In this document: piece by piece, positions 10,079 to 20,636 of the stretch
Layout: every line of letters begins with the position of its first letter
Position numbering within the stretch: position 1 is the first letter of the stretch
Source: Bedellia somnulentella
Taxonomy: Eukaryota > Arthropoda > Insecta > Lepidoptera > Bedelliidae
Assembly (NCBI GenBank): GCA_963576735.1
Contig: OY755175.1
Location: 1,070,401-1,134,400 of the forward strand
Length of the DNA: 64,000 nucleotides
Reading direction: 5' to 3'
The notes under the pieces: generated by a model
What the model saw: only the letters and a program-made list of their open reading frames with translations
Told to the model about the DNA's origin: nothing
Database searches by the model: none
Made by a program: the position numbers and the translations under genes

Positions 10079-10725
10079 GTATGAGCATGTTTTCAACACG
10101 TCTCCTCCAATATCCAAAAGCAGCAAATAAATATATTATCCCGACTAACAAATACAGTAAAAACATCAGAGCAGAATAATATTCGTAACCAAAATCTGCT
10201 CGTATTACCTTTTATTCCTATTATTAATTAGATTCAATCCATAGAACATAAGAATATCGGGCGCAAATGTCTTTAAGAAACATGACACGGACATATGGCG
10301 TGTACCCTACGCACGCACTTCCGAAAATTAAGAAAAAAACTATCTCAAATCCAATATGGTTGTAGAGCAAAAAGTTCGTTTGCAAATGGCACTATATGTG
10401 ACCTCTTCCGTGTATGTGCTTTATTTTTCTAATATGGTTCCGTAATTTTAACTAATTGCAAAATATTCATTTGATTTTGAATGTTGCATTTCGGGACTTC
10501 TTGTAGTGTTTTCAATGGGTAAATTATTAACGATATTAAGGTAAATTATATATTTAGGTGAATTAGTAAACCCCTACCATTAATTACGCTATGACTACGA
10601 ACAAAATAAAACGTTGTTTTCAAACCACGATATGCCAAAGCCATAGTGCTGAAATATTCCTCATTGTTCAGATAGTTCAGTAAAATCAATTAGAAAATAT
10701 GTTGAAATGAGTAACTATTTGTTAT
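10079..10725. other. No gene seen
   Basis: AT-rich spacer with no supported feature. Confidence 0.45.
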
Positions 10726-10840
10726 AAATCTCCAATCATATCGCTCAACAATGGGTTGATCAACCTTAGATTCCTTAGTCGCCTCGTACGAAACATGGAA
10801 AGAATTGGCATATGCTAAAATTAACGTAGACGGCAAAATA
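10726..10840 (-). mobile_element. SINE-A remnant
   Basis: TCTCCAATCATATCGCTCAA and CTTAGTCGCCTCGTACGA keep SINE-A order. Very decayed. Confidence 0.45.
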
Positions 10841-11092
10841 TAACACTTTTTTTTACGACGTTTTTAAAAATTTTGCTACTTATTCAATAAAATGTTTCTG
10901 ACATTATATCACCCAAAAATAATAAATTATACATGATGCTAACTATCTCTAAAAATAAGTAGTTAAACACAATAATAAGTGACAGTTGCATGCATGTGCC
11001 GGCCACTTGGCTGTATGGGTCGTATCCGTAGTCGCAAAAACGGTGAAATAACGAAACAAACTAAGTAGTAAACGAATGCATAGAATAGACAG

Positions 11093-11285
11093 TGTCGCAG
11101 GAAAATCGTCAAACTCGTTAACTTATAAGTTTCCTAGGAAACTTGTAAGTCGACGGAAATCCGTCAAACAGCATGCGAATTTACATCTTACCTAATAGTT
11201 TTTAGGAAACTTGTAAAATAACGAACTCACCTCAGGAAAATTGTAAGTGGGGATCATTTTTGACAAGTTTCCGAGTTTAAAATTC
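11093..11285 (+). repeat. Left terminal inverted repeat
   Basis: Reverse-complementary to 12568-12761. It contains a near-palindromic core ACTTATAAGTTTCCTAGGAA and several AGGAAACTTGT repeats. Confidence 0.85.
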
Positions 11286-11631
11286 TGTATTTTAGGAACT
11301 TTACAAGTTTCCTGAATCCCGCTAGGAAAGTTGTCAATGCAGCGCTGACGGCGCGGAGAGAGGGATGTTAGTGAATGCGGATTGGCTGGCGGCGGTCACG
11401 TGACGTGACGCATTCGCGCGTCTTGTCAACTCGACAATTGAAACTAATATTTTCCTTGCTTTACTACTGCTAATCTATTAATTTGCTATTATTTGCCGTT
11501 ACTGACATAAAATTAAAAAAGTTTAAGAGTATTTATTAAATATAAATTGTTTGAGTATATATCGTGATACTTTATTGTTATATAGTACGAATACCTTCTA
11601 GATCTTTTTTTTAAAGAGCGTTTTAATACCG

Positions 11632-11852
11632 ATACATACATACCTATACTTGCGGCAATAAATCCCTAGATCGGGTGGGTAACCTGACCGTCGAAATCAG
11701 AAATTGCTTAACTAGTTTTGGAAGTTAAAGGGGAAAAGATTGTATTGTAATGTAAACATTATTGGCGATGGGTCTCCAACCGCATCGCCTCCAATGACAT
11801 CCATTGTTATAGGTTACCGCCAGAAATATGTTAGTACTATTCTTAACCGATG
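11632..11852 (-). mobile_element. Old SINE-A inside the long-TIR element
   Basis: CATA tail, then AATAAATCCCTAGATCGG, GATGGGTCTCCAACCGCATC and TTAGTACTATTCTTAACCGA. Diverged copy. Confidence 0.65.
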
Positions 11853-11940
11853 CTTGTAAGATTTTAAATTCTAACAAATTTACTGCATTCATAATATTTT
11901 ATCCCGCGGTTGTCCTATAGAGGAAATCAAAGGCTTTTTA

Positions 11941-12206
11941 AGTGGTAAAAGGTATCTATAGAGCTAATGTGGAAGGTAATGTTAGTAGAGGACGGCCTCG
12001 AAAGACACACTTGGACCAAATTGAAAGTGTGCTCTAAAAGGCATGCGTCCGAAGTATGAAGAATAAAAGAGCATGTATGAAAAGATTGATGGATGTAGAC
12101 GAAGCAAGAGAGGTTTGCCAGGATCGTACGAAGTGGCTATCGATAGTCTCTGCATACCCCAATGGGAATTAACGGCGTGAGTATATTTATGTATGTATGT
12201 ATGTTA
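11941..12206 (+). mobile_element. RTE LINE 3' fragment
   Basis: AGAGCTAATGTGGAAGGTAA through GAGGACGGCCTCGAAAGACA, AAAGAGCATGTATGAAAAGA and CTGCATACCCCAATGGGAAT to GGCGTGAGTATATTTATG and TATG repeats. Inserted within the long-TIR element. Confidence 0.85.
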
Positions 12207-12567
12207 GGTGAAGTGGCTGCATACCCAGCGCCACCTTCTGATTTTAGTAGTAATTCGCTACTGTAATGTGAGTGTATGAAAAGCAAGTCAGAAGGTTGGT
12301 TGATTAACGAATGGAAACTAGTGTAAAAATCCGTCATCGTAATAAATTATTTGTAGTTTTCGTTTATTATTACGTAAGACTAACAGCCAGGAAACCCTTC
12401 TTAGTCCAGTTCCTCATTTATATTTGAAAATATCAAAACATTGTCATTACTTTAAATTCATGCTTTTTTCTTTACTCAACTCACTTCTTAACCAATCATC
12501 ATAAGTAAATGGTTCTATTGACAATTTCACTAGCAGCCATTAGGAGGCTTACAAATTTCCTAAATTA

Positions 12568-12761
12568 TGAATTCAAAACTAGGAAACTTGTCAAAAATGA
12601 TCCCCACTTACAATTTTCCTGAGGTGAGCTCGTTATTTTACAAGTTTCCTAAAACCTATTAGGTAAGATGTAAATTCGCATGCTGTTTGACGGATTTCCG
12701 TCAACTTACAAGTTTCCTAGGAAACTTATAAGTTAACGAGTTTGACGATTTTCCTGCGACA
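12568..12761 (-). repeat. Right terminal inverted repeat
   Basis: Partner of 11093-11285. The ends match exactly for more than 50 bases before the first difference. Confidence 0.85.
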
Positions 12762-12785
12762 ACAGTCTTACAGTATATTTAATTT

Positions 12786-12875
12786 AAGCACGATTCAGTA
12801 TTGGTACTGAGGCTCAAATATTACAGGTTCGATCCCCGCTAATATTTAATTTTAAGTACTTGTTTAAGTTCTATA
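12786..12875 (+). mobile_element. SINE-C (tRNA-derived) fragment
   Basis: ACAGGTTCGATCCCCGCTAA is a tRNA B box shared with the SINE-C copies at 36443-36667 and 43289-43436. Its flanks are only weakly similar. Confidence 0.45.
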
Positions 12876-13489
12876 ACAAACTTTATATCTCAGTGAATAA
12901 AAATACTTTTAATAAATAAACAAGTGGGTTCAATCAAATCCTGAGTGTGGCATACAATTATGCGCTGAAGAATAAACAAAGATGACTTACTTAGATATGT
13001 TAGTGTGTATATACATACTACAAAGAGGCGATATGTTACGTTTCCTTTCACACGCACTTTCCAGACAAGAAGTAGGTAGTACCCAGCCCCCGTAGCATGA
13101 GGCGTGTGAGAGCCTGTATGTCACATGAGAAGTTAGGAACTGACAGATTAACGACACGGCTTAACGTGTACGGAAATTATATTGTAGGTTAATATTCTTA
13201 TACGTCGACCAATGACAGGTAAGCTTGAAACCCTAGGGAAAGATGGACTAGTGCTAATCTGAACCGGCCCAAAATGGTTTCAACAAATACCTGTTCATGT
13301 CAAGAGATGAAGTGAAGACATTACCTGAAATCAAATTCAAACGAAGTGTTAGGAAAATCTTAAGCGTCAATAATGAATATCAAACTAAATAATAAATATA
13401 TCGAATAAATATATCACACACACACACTCATATATAGTAAAGAGAATTCTTACGAACAGAATTTTTAAATTTGGAACGAACACAGCTTA
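12876..13489. other. No gene seen
   Basis: AT-rich spacer with a short CA run near 13416. No supported feature. Confidence 0.4.
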
Positions 13490-13665
13490 CGATTTTTATC
13501 ATCATCACCACTGTCCACCATATGTCCACTGCTGGACTAAGACCTTTCCTTTCATATCATCATATCTACCTACTTTCAACCCAATTGTGTAGACCATACT
13601 GCACTGTTCAGTACGTGGCAGTCACTCCAGAACCTTTTAGTTCCAACAGCCGTTTGGCACACGCT
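13490..13665 (-). mobile_element. LINE 3' end fragment with ATG/ATC tail
   Basis: The minus strand reads AAAGGTCTTAGTCCAGCAGT, then GGACATATGGTGGACAGTGG and a GATGATGAT tail. This style of 3' end is common on lepidopteran RTE/CR1-type LINEs. Extent uncertain. Confidence 0.5.
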
Positions 13666-14034
13666 TGATTTAAGATGTTTTTATGAACCTGATATTGAAC
13701 TGTGCGAATAATCCTTATTGATACCATAATAATCAAACAGAATTGTTTTAAGATTTAATTCTTCGTACCTTATACGGACTGGACATTTCATTTTGACCAT
13801 TTGTACTAGATCTAAGTTTTATAAGTAAATCTACCACTAACATTCAAAATAATAAACATTTATTAGACAGTTATTATCAAATAATTCACATCAAAAACGA
13901 ATATAATAACAAAAATGCCTATGTCGTACTTAAAAATCCTTATAACTAATAAATGAAAATGAAACTATCTAAACATATCAAGCACAAAAATACACGTCTT
14001 TCGTGTCGTTTCAAAAATACTGAGACATTCACAA
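13666..14034. other. No gene seen
   Basis: AT-rich spacer with no supported feature. Confidence 0.45.
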
Positions 14035-14172
14035 GTCGGGGCTTTTTAAGTCGGAGACCCATCACCAAGAACATTTATTTTACTATCTATTCCCCACTCA
14101 ACTTCCAATAGTGGCTGAGGATCTCCGTGGTCTGAAGCTCTGGCTACCGCGAGTTTATGTATGTATGTAACC
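14035..14172 (+). mobile_element. SINE-A, 5'-truncated and deleted
   Basis: From GGGGCTTTTTAAGTCGGAGA to CTGGCTACCGCGAGTTTATG and TATG repeats. Part of the CCCCTTCTAGGGATTTATAG loop is deleted. Confidence 0.7.
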
Positions 14173-14725
14173 TTAAATCATAAACTAGTTACTAAAATGC
14201 ATTTTTCCCCGCAGCTTATATAATGCGTACCCTGAATAGGCTGATTTCGCCAATCTCTTTATGAATGTCAAAAAAATTACAAACAAAACAACCGAAACAA
14301 GAAAGAATCGAACCCATTAACTTCGCATTCTTTTCTATGCAACAGAGACCGTATTATAAATAAAATTAACAAATTTATATTTATAAATTATGTCACATTG
14401 TTATCTTTTGTTTTGCTTCTAGTAGTTACCTAGAAAAGTACATAGTCACCCCATCTTACATTTTTCTGATTAGTGCATTACAACAAAGTCCAGAAGTCAT
14501 TAAGTACCATTAAAAATGACAGTTCAGCCATCAAAATAAAAAACAACACAAAAATGCTTACACGAATAATCACATTCAGCACATATATAAAGCTATACAT
14601 CGCTGACGTATATAAATATAAATAAATACGGATATAAAGCTAAAAGTAGAGTTACAAATAGTGATTCATTAACGAATCGGAGTGGAAAATGATTTTGTAA
14701 AATTGACTGAAAAAGAAGGATTTTT
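14173..14725. other. No gene seen
   Basis: AT-rich spacer with no supported feature. Confidence 0.45.
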
Positions 14726-14815
14726 TGGGTACAGAGAGAGGATGACAGTAAAGTAATAATATATGTGTATAGAGATATTGTAGAAGGAATTTTTAAGACG
14801 ACAATAAAGGACCAT
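14726..14815 (+). mobile_element. RTE LINE remnant
   Basis: GTACAGAGAGAGGATGACAG followed by ATATGTGTATAGAGATATTG and AGACGACAATAAAGG aligns with the region of the RTE ORF that encodes HIERMDD and RGRPR. Highly diverged. Confidence 0.4.
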
Positions 14816-15200
14816 AAAAACTTAAGATTGCATTGAAAAAAATACAAACGGACATATCTGTAACACATATGCTGCAGCAGTAAATAAAATGCAAAATCAT
14901 TCTTATCAATTGTATGAATCACCAGACAGAGTCCGAAGTCCTGAAAGCAAGCGGAGCAGTCTGAACAGGGGGGTGGGCAGACACATCGCAGAATGGATCT
15001 CATATTTTTTAATTACTCGTTTACCCCAAATTCTGAAAAATAAACATTTCCTCGCATATTTTTTTCATATTTTTTTTATAAGAATCATTATAAATATGAA
15101 AATAACGGCTTTGGTTGTTTAGTTAGAAATTTGACCTTTAAATTCAGAACGAACAGTCTTCAACTCTGAATCAAACTTCTGTGTGTATCCTTAACACTTA
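14816..15200. other. No gene seen
   Basis: No supported gene. It may hold more decayed RTE sequence around 14930. Confidence 0.35.
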
Positions 15201-15212
15201 GTTGTTATTTTA

Positions 15213-15335
15213 TTTACTTTACTTTATTCTACCATCTTTTCCCTACTCAACTTCCAAAAGTGGCTGACAAATTTCTAATTTCTCAGCTCTGGCTACCCCT
15301 TTTAGGGATTTATAGCCGTGAGTGTATGTATGTAT
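15213..15335 (+). mobile_element. SINE-A, 5'-truncated, with perfect target duplication
   Basis: Only the 3' half is present (CTACCATCTTTTCCCTACTC to GCCGTGAGTGTATG). GTTGTTATTTTA flanks it at 15201-15212 and 15336-15347, a 12-bp target duplication. Confidence 0.85.
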
Positions 15336-15464
15336 GTTGTTATTTTAATTGTAATATTAACTAGCTAAGCAATAACCCATTTATTTCAGTGGGGTCATAC
15401 GAGTGAAATAAGTTTATTGTGACTTTTCAAGTTATTGTCAAGCGATATGGCTGGAGACCGAACC

Positions 15465-15600
15465 TACTTTAGAATAGAATAGAATAACTATTTATTGCAC
15501 ATCAAAAAATTTACATAAATAATAATATGATCAAACAGTTTACAGTGAGGTACAATTGGCGGTCTTATCGCTAAAAGCGATCTCTTCCTGACAACCTTTG
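15465..15600 (-). mobile_element. Jockey-type LINE 3' tail
   Basis: The minus strand ends GATGTGCAATAAATAGTTAT with TTCTA repeats, preceded by GAGATCGCTTTTAGCGATAA. This 3' end is familiar from lepidopteran Jockey-group LINEs. Confidence 0.6.
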
Positions 15601-15636
15601 GAAGGTGAGATCGATAAATTAATTATTTATTTATAC

Positions 15637-15722
15637 TTTATTTCACAATTACTGAACTTCCAAAAGTACACTAAGGAATTTACAAAATTGAAGCTCTGGC
15701 TAACCCCTTCTAGGATTTTCCA
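15637..15722 (+). mobile_element. SINE-A remnant
   Basis: AACTTCCAAAAGTACACTAA and GAAGCTCTGGCTAACCCCTT preserve the SINE-A 3' half. Confidence 0.5.
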
Positions 15723-16035
15723 TTTCCTTCATAGGAGTTCACTAACAGTAAAAACAACTGGTTCTAGTGAAAAAGACGGGGAGATGAATTTCTTTGCAAG
15801 TACATCATGTGCTTCCATCTTATTTATGACGTATTTTCTTACATGCATTTGGATTATATGTTGACGATAACCATGGATTAAACCTTATAGTTACCTACCT
15901 TACCTTTAAAAAGCGGATCTTTATTTTAACAGCGAAAAGTGGTAACCAGAGTACCAAAATAGAACATGCATCAGCCACGATATGTATATTTCATTTGTAT
16001 CAAAGTTCGTTATTAATCTATATATTAGCCTTAAA
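15723..16035. other. No gene seen
   Basis: No supported feature. Confidence 0.4.
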
Positions 16036-16050
16036 ATATTCCATATACTA

Positions 16051-16313
16051 CATACATATACTCACGGCTGTAATTCCCTAGAAGGGGTAGCCAGAGCCAA
16101 GGAATTATAAATTCCTCAGCCACTTTTGGAAGTTGTATGGGGAAAAGATGGTAAAATAAAAGTTTTGGTGACGGGTCTCCAACCACATCGCCTAAAACCA
16201 CTTAAAAAGCGCCTATGCCCTTAGTCGCCTCTTAAGATCACCCACGGGTAGAAAGGGGTAGTGTTATTCTAAGCCGACACTACACGGCAAATTCTATATA
16301 CTTAATAACAACT
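16051..16313 (-). mobile_element. SINE-A with extra 5' bases and 15-bp target duplication
   Basis: A full minus-strand SINE-A (tail CATACATATACTCACGGCTG, head ending near 16289). The target duplication ATATTCCATATACTA (16036-16050 and 16314-16328) lies about 24 bases beyond the normal head. The insertion therefore carries extra 5' sequence, perhaps from upstream initiation or template switching. Confidence 0.85.
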
Positions 16314-16328
16314 ATATTCCATATACTA

Positions 16329-16720
16329 AATTCTACAATACACAGCGAATGATGCAAAGCTCATTCCGAGGTGCGAACTCTATAATATCTATAAATCATT
16401 CTACACTCTAAACTATACGTCAAAAGAACTATATATCGTAACGTACGTAGCCAACTGGTAAATGAGGGGTCATTCCTAACATTTTTATTACTTCACATAC
16501 TTTAGGAAGATTTCACTTATTAATTCACACTAGTAATAATGTTTCGTTAATTTATGGCCCTTTATCTTGACCGAGGCGTGTGACCGGTTCTAGTGAATAT
16601 GACCAAACTTCCGTGATAGTAGAATTGTTTGAGAAAGAGAAATTTAATTTAATTACATGTTAATGACACGTCAGATTTATTCTCTATTAGCGATACGCCC
16701 CGACTGTGATTGGGTAAAAA
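16329..16720. other. No gene seen
   Basis: AT-rich spacer with no supported feature. Confidence 0.4.
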
Positions 16721-16937
16721 TATACATACATACATATACACAAAGGGGTAGCCAAAGCTTCAGGGCAAGAAACTCCTCAGCCACATTTGGAAGTTGATAG
16801 GGGACAGATGATAGAAATAAAGTAGCGTTGATGATGGGTCTCCTACCGCTTGGCCCAAAAACCACTTAAAAAGCCCTACACCGTTAGTCGCCTCTTACGA
16901 CACCCGTGGGTAGAATCGGGTAGTGATATTCAGCATA
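16721..16937 (-). mobile_element. SINE-A3 subtype
   Basis: A minus-strand copy with A3 markers (CAAATGTGGCTGAGGAGTTT, CTATCATCTGTCCCC). The ACTCACGGCTATAAATCC segment next to the tail is deleted. Confidence 0.8.
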
Positions 16938-17116
16938 CACAGCGAAATTGGGTAAAAACTGCTTTGGTATTTGAAAAATGTGGAATATGTGTGCCCTATG
17001 TAACTCCATATCTGCGACGGGGTTCCCGCATGAGAAATGAAGCTACGACTGCGAGTGTTGCAGTGAGGAGAGATATCATTCATGAAGCCTCTAGAAGAGG
17101 CTTAAACATTGTTTAA
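16938..17116 (+). pseudogene. Unidentified protein-like open frame
   Basis: Immediately after the SINE-A3 head an open frame reads NWVKTALVFEKCGICVPYVT and on to SRRGLNIV before TAA at 17114. The composition (balanced Arg, Ala, Val, Cys; 'YLRRGSRMRNEATTASVAVR') looks more protein-like than neighbouring chance frames. There is no start codon outside the SINE and no recognised domain. It could be part of an old retroelement ORF or an exon. Function unknown. Confidence 0.25.
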
Positions 17117-18059
17117 TTAGTAGACTTTAAGACAAAATGAGGAGGTGAATATTAATACGCCTACATCTATGCATAAAATACGACTATGTAGCTCTGTTAA
17201 TATTCATTATTTGTTGGACCGTCACCAATAAATGTATTAATTAATAATATATTCCGCAATTTAGAAGGATTTCGTAGACATATAAAAATTATTATCACAC
17301 ACATAGTTTTTATAGTGAAAATAATATTTAGTTCACTGACTTGATAGTAGCTATACTAGAATACTGCGTTTAATTTATTATTTAATTAGGTTAATAGAGA
17401 CCTTTTAAATTCACAACAAAAGTTACCTTTTAATTGTGATATATTACTGTAAAGTTTAGTATTACAGTTTTTGTTTTTACACTGCACTTCCAAAGTCCCA
17501 ATAATATTTGTGAATGGACATAAAAGGGATGTCCTGTACTGGACGTTATTTACTTGTTATTAACTACTTGTTATTCTGAAGAGAAATTATATTTTTACAG
17601 AAAACCAAGCAAATGACATTTCATTCTGTTTTAGAAGTTTAAATCTTCCGCGATGGGGATTGCGTTGTCGGTATAAAAAAATTACTTAGGTGCATGTCTA
17701 GCATTGAATGTTTTTTTACCAGTAATTTTGAGGAAATAAGGTTTTTAACACAGTTATGAAAGATCTATTGGTTCATAGACCACCTACCAATCAACCCCGC
17801 CTCTTTTCTTTGGTGCATAAAATATAGGTAATCGACCGTAAACAAATAAACATATTATTAATATTAAAAATCACTGATCTTCCTCATTTGAGCCGCAATA
17901 TTTGTGTTGGAATTACAATAAATTTCGCATTATTTCCTCTTAATTAAAACCAGTCCATAGCCGCGGCAGTCTTTGATACGGTGTGTGATCACCGCGTCTG
18001 TCTATTTTATTGCAACCGTGGTCTATGTCATTGGCAGTTAGGTAAGCTGCATTTACATT
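17117..18059. other. No gene seen
   Basis: AT-rich spacer with no supported feature. Confidence 0.45.
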
Positions 18060-18110
18060 TAGAATAGAATTGAAAACTCTTTATTGCACATCAAAAAGAG
18101 AGAAAATTGT
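18060..18110 (-). mobile_element. LINE 3' tail fragment
   Basis: The minus strand ends TTTTTGATGTGCAATAAAGA with TTCAATTCTATTCT, similar to the Jockey-type tail at 15465. Confidence 0.45.
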
Positions 18111-18319
18111 ATATTTACTTCTCATTAATAGGCTCCCAAATCATTCAATACTAAATACTCAATCATTTATTGCATTGAACAATGTGTTTAACAGTTCTTA
18201 TTTATAAATAAATTCATGGTTCTACAATGAAATGAAGACCCGGCGGGGCACAGCAACTTCTTATATCTAAGTTATTTTACAATAAAACTAAATTCTATAG
18301 AAGAAATAATAACGTTCAT

Positions 18320-18356
<37 letters not shown>

Positions 18357-18374
18357 ACACACACACACACACAA
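18320..18374. repeat. CT/CA compound microsatellite
   Basis: A run of about nine CT units is followed by two CA runs separated by one CC. Confidence 0.9.
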
Positions 18375-18946
18375 AACAAATACATTCACCTAATTAGTAA
18401 ACGCTGTACGAGACAAAAAGGGGAGGAACCAAAATTATTTACCGGTACTCAGATTAGTTTCTCAAAAACACACCCGTGTTTTGACAATATGTTTCTTAAA
18501 CCTTGATTTAATTAATTTTAAATACATACTTAACATATTCATACACAATATTTTTCAAAAAGACATTCGAAAGTTTTCTTTGACACCTGATGCCAAATTG
18601 CCGAAACTTATTTCCTCAAAGATGGGGCATGATAAATAATATAAAAAATGACCGCCTAGACCAACTGGCGTCTACTATTCCAACATTACATAATATTTAT
18701 TAATGCTTTATAAATATTGATACTTCTCATCAATGGATCCCGCTAAAACAACTATCAATCAAAAACTTAGATTTCGTAGATGTGAGGAAATCTGGCTAAG
18801 TTTATGCTAATTGCTAAATGCTAGTATCGCTTCGGTTATAAATATGTGAATACATGTGGTTGGTGATGTTATTAGTTCACTGATTATGGTGATTACGTTT
18901 TGACTAATATTTGTAGAAAAATCTAAGAACGCATATTAAAATTATT
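18375..18946. other. No gene seen
   Basis: AT-rich spacer with no supported feature. Confidence 0.45.
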
Positions 18947-18957
18947 AACATTTTATA

Positions 18958-19206
18958 CATACATACATACATATACTCACGGTCATAAATCCCTAAAAGG
19001 GGTAGCCAGAGCTAAGGAATTGGAAATTCCTTAGCCACTTTTGGAAGTTGAGTGGGGAAAAGATGGTAAAATAAAGGTTGCTGGTGATGGGTCTCCAACC
19101 GCATCGTCCAAAAATCCCTTAAAAGCCCTAATACCGTTAGTCGTCTCTTACGTACACCCACCGGAAGAAATGGGGTAGTGCTATTCTAAGCCGACACTAC
19201 ACAGCA
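18958..19206 (-). mobile_element. SINE-A1, full length, young
   Basis: Near-consensus copy with tail and head, flanked by an 11-bp target duplication AACATTTTATA (18947-18957, 19207-19217). Confidence 0.9.
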
Positions 19207-19243
19207 AACATTTTATAGTTTTCCGAATATCAACTCAACTCAA

Positions 19244-19561
19244 ACGTTCACGCCGTACATTCCCAAAAGGGTTGGAAGAGGTACTAATACTGCTGAACAT
19301 TACGTGACATTGTCACCTGGTGGATAATGTGCTCTCGTGAAAGGGGGCAGGTATATCTCCGTTTTGTACGAATACACTGTCACATGACTAAGTACAACTT
19401 CACCATGTGTGTTTCCTCCCGATGGTTTTCCTCCCGTTAACAACCATGATAAATGAACCACACATGTGACGTTAGAAATGACAAATTGGTGTAGGCCCGA
19501 TTCGGGATTTAAACCTTCATCGTCTGCGCGATAAGCGGTGTTCTACCACTGAGCTATCATG
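19244..19561 (-). mobile_element. SINE-B with second head type
   Basis: Tail TTCACGCCGTACATTCCC at left. The tRNA-like head at right has GATAGCTCAGTGGTAGAACA and CTTATCGCGCAGACGATG. The middle shows a deletion near 19322. It runs straight into an inverted copy of its own head. Confidence 0.8.
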
Positions 19562-19602
19562 ATAGCTCAGTGGTAGATCACCGCTTATCGCGCAGACGAT
19601 AT
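19562..19602 (+). repeat. Inverted duplicate of the SINE-B head
   Basis: GATAGCTCAGTGGTAGATCA and CCGCTTATCGCGCAGACGAT repeat the tRNA-like head in the opposite orientation. It forms an almost perfect palindrome of about 42-base arms with 19518-19559, centred on ATCATGAT. Confidence 0.85.
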
Positions 19603-19962
19603 AGTGGATATAGAAAACCATGGTTTTCTGAATATACATTAGAAAAATGGTTTCCGCAATTGGTCACTATAGGGCCATTTCACGTGGGCCCCGGCCGTCA
19701 TTCTATCCACCCGAGCTCTACCCAGAAGTCGACAAGTTGTGTCAAATGTTTTAAGTGATTTGTCATACTACCTGTCTTTTCCAAGTTGCTAGTTGGTGTG
19801 GCGTTGGTTGTTCAAGGTGTTGCACTCGAACATTACGTTTTTTCAGAATATACTCTGCTCAATAAAATTTCTTGGACTAGAAGTCGGTGTATGAATGTTT
19901 CGATACATGTAACTTAGATGAAACCCAAGACCCCTCTTCCAATATCCATACAAGTTTTAATT
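19603..19962. other. No gene seen
   Basis: No recognised feature. A patch near 19680-19730 is GC-richer (CGTGGGCCCCGGCCGTCATT). Confidence 0.4.
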
Positions 19963-20110
19963 GCCGTGTAGTGTCGGCTTAGAATAACACTACTTCATTT
20001 CTACCCGTGGGTGATGGTAAGAGGCGACTAAGGGTATAGGGGCTTCTTAAGTAATTTTTGGGCGATGTGGTTGGAGACCCGTCACCAAAAACATTTATTT
20101 ATTATTACCA
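19963..20110 (+). mobile_element. SINE-A2, 5' half (split by CR1 LINE)
   Basis: Head GCCGTGTAGTGTCGGCTTAG to GACCCGTCACCAAAAACATT and TTATTATTACCA, where the LINE is inserted. The remainder is at 23807-23942. Confidence 0.88.
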
Positions 20111-20117
20111 TATAAAT

Positions 20118-20636
20118 ATAGTATATATAGATAAAGTTACTTTGGGTGAATATGACGAGTATACTACAATTGTTATATTATTCGGTAGTAGTATAGGATT
20201 AAATAAAAAAATATTGAAGAAAGGCATTAGCCAGCTTTTAGAGATACAAAAGAAATATAAATGTAAGTTTATATTTTGTACCTTACCATATATATATAAT
20301 TATATGAGTAAGCATAATAATGATAATGATATTCATATGTTTTGTACCTTACCATATATATATAATTATATGAGTAAGCATAATAATGATATTCATATGT
20401 TGAATAATTTTATATTTAATATGACCAGCCGTCAAAGCGACGTTTTCTTTACTCTGGACGTGAATAAGTTCATACCTTATTCAAGACAACGATCGGGTAC
20501 TATATACATACCCTTAAATAAAAAACGTACCATTGCTAAATTATTAGCATATCATATATCGAACCCTCCCTTATTTAATATAAGGGAAAACTTACTTACA
20601 ATATGTGATGGTGGAAACCATAATTTAAACTTTTAA
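20118..20636 (+). CDS. CR1 LINE ORF1, C-terminal fragment
   Basis: An open frame enters from the SINE and continues through LINE sequence (GEYDEYTTIVILFGSS, CKFIFCTLPYIYNYM, FFTLDVNKFIPYSRQRSGTI) to TAA at 20634. The alternating hydrophobic strands and closing AYHIS block recall the SGNH/esterase-like C-terminal domain described for CR1-type ORF1 proteins, but this is an inference. The N-terminal part is lost by 5' truncation. A tandem duplication makes FCTLPYIYNYMSKHNND appear twice (20274-20399), in frame, with 22- and 20-residue units. The last 13 bases overlap the ORF2 frame. Confidence 0.65.
   Translation: MVYIDKVTLGEYDEYTTIVILFGSSIGLNKKILKKGISQLLEIQKKYKCKFIFCTLPYIYNYMSKHNNDNDIHMFCTLPYIYNYMSKHNNDIHMLNNFIFNMTSRQSDVFFTLDVNKFIPYSRQRSGTIYIPLNKKRTIAKLLAYHISNPPLFNIRENLLTICDGGNHNLNF
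20274..20399 (+). repeat. In-frame tandem duplication in LINE ORF1
   Basis: Two nearly identical units start TTTTGTACCTTACCATATAT. The first is 66 bases (extra GATAAT) and the second 60. Both keep the reading frame. Confidence 0.9.

Larger units (their letters stand above)
11093..12761. mobile_element. DNA transposon with long TIRs, unclassified
   Basis: Left end TGTCGCAGGAAAATCGTC and right end GACGATTTTCCTGCGACA are inverted. The match runs about 190 bp inward with only a few mismatches (left to about 11285, right from about 12568), then fades. ACAG on both sides (11089-11092, 12762-12765) is a possible 4-bp target duplication. Inside the TIRs, AGGAAACTTGTAA and variants recur in both orientations, like transposase-binding repeats. 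No transposase frame is present. The core has a GC-rich patch (11335-11425), a decayed SINE-A and an RTE fragment. The superfamily is not certain. Confidence 0.85.

Noticed and set aside
14593..15003. 136-codon minus-strand open frame with Cys-rich start
   Set aside because: It overlaps a decayed RTE fragment in antisense, shows no domain, and has the composition of AT-rich chance sequence.
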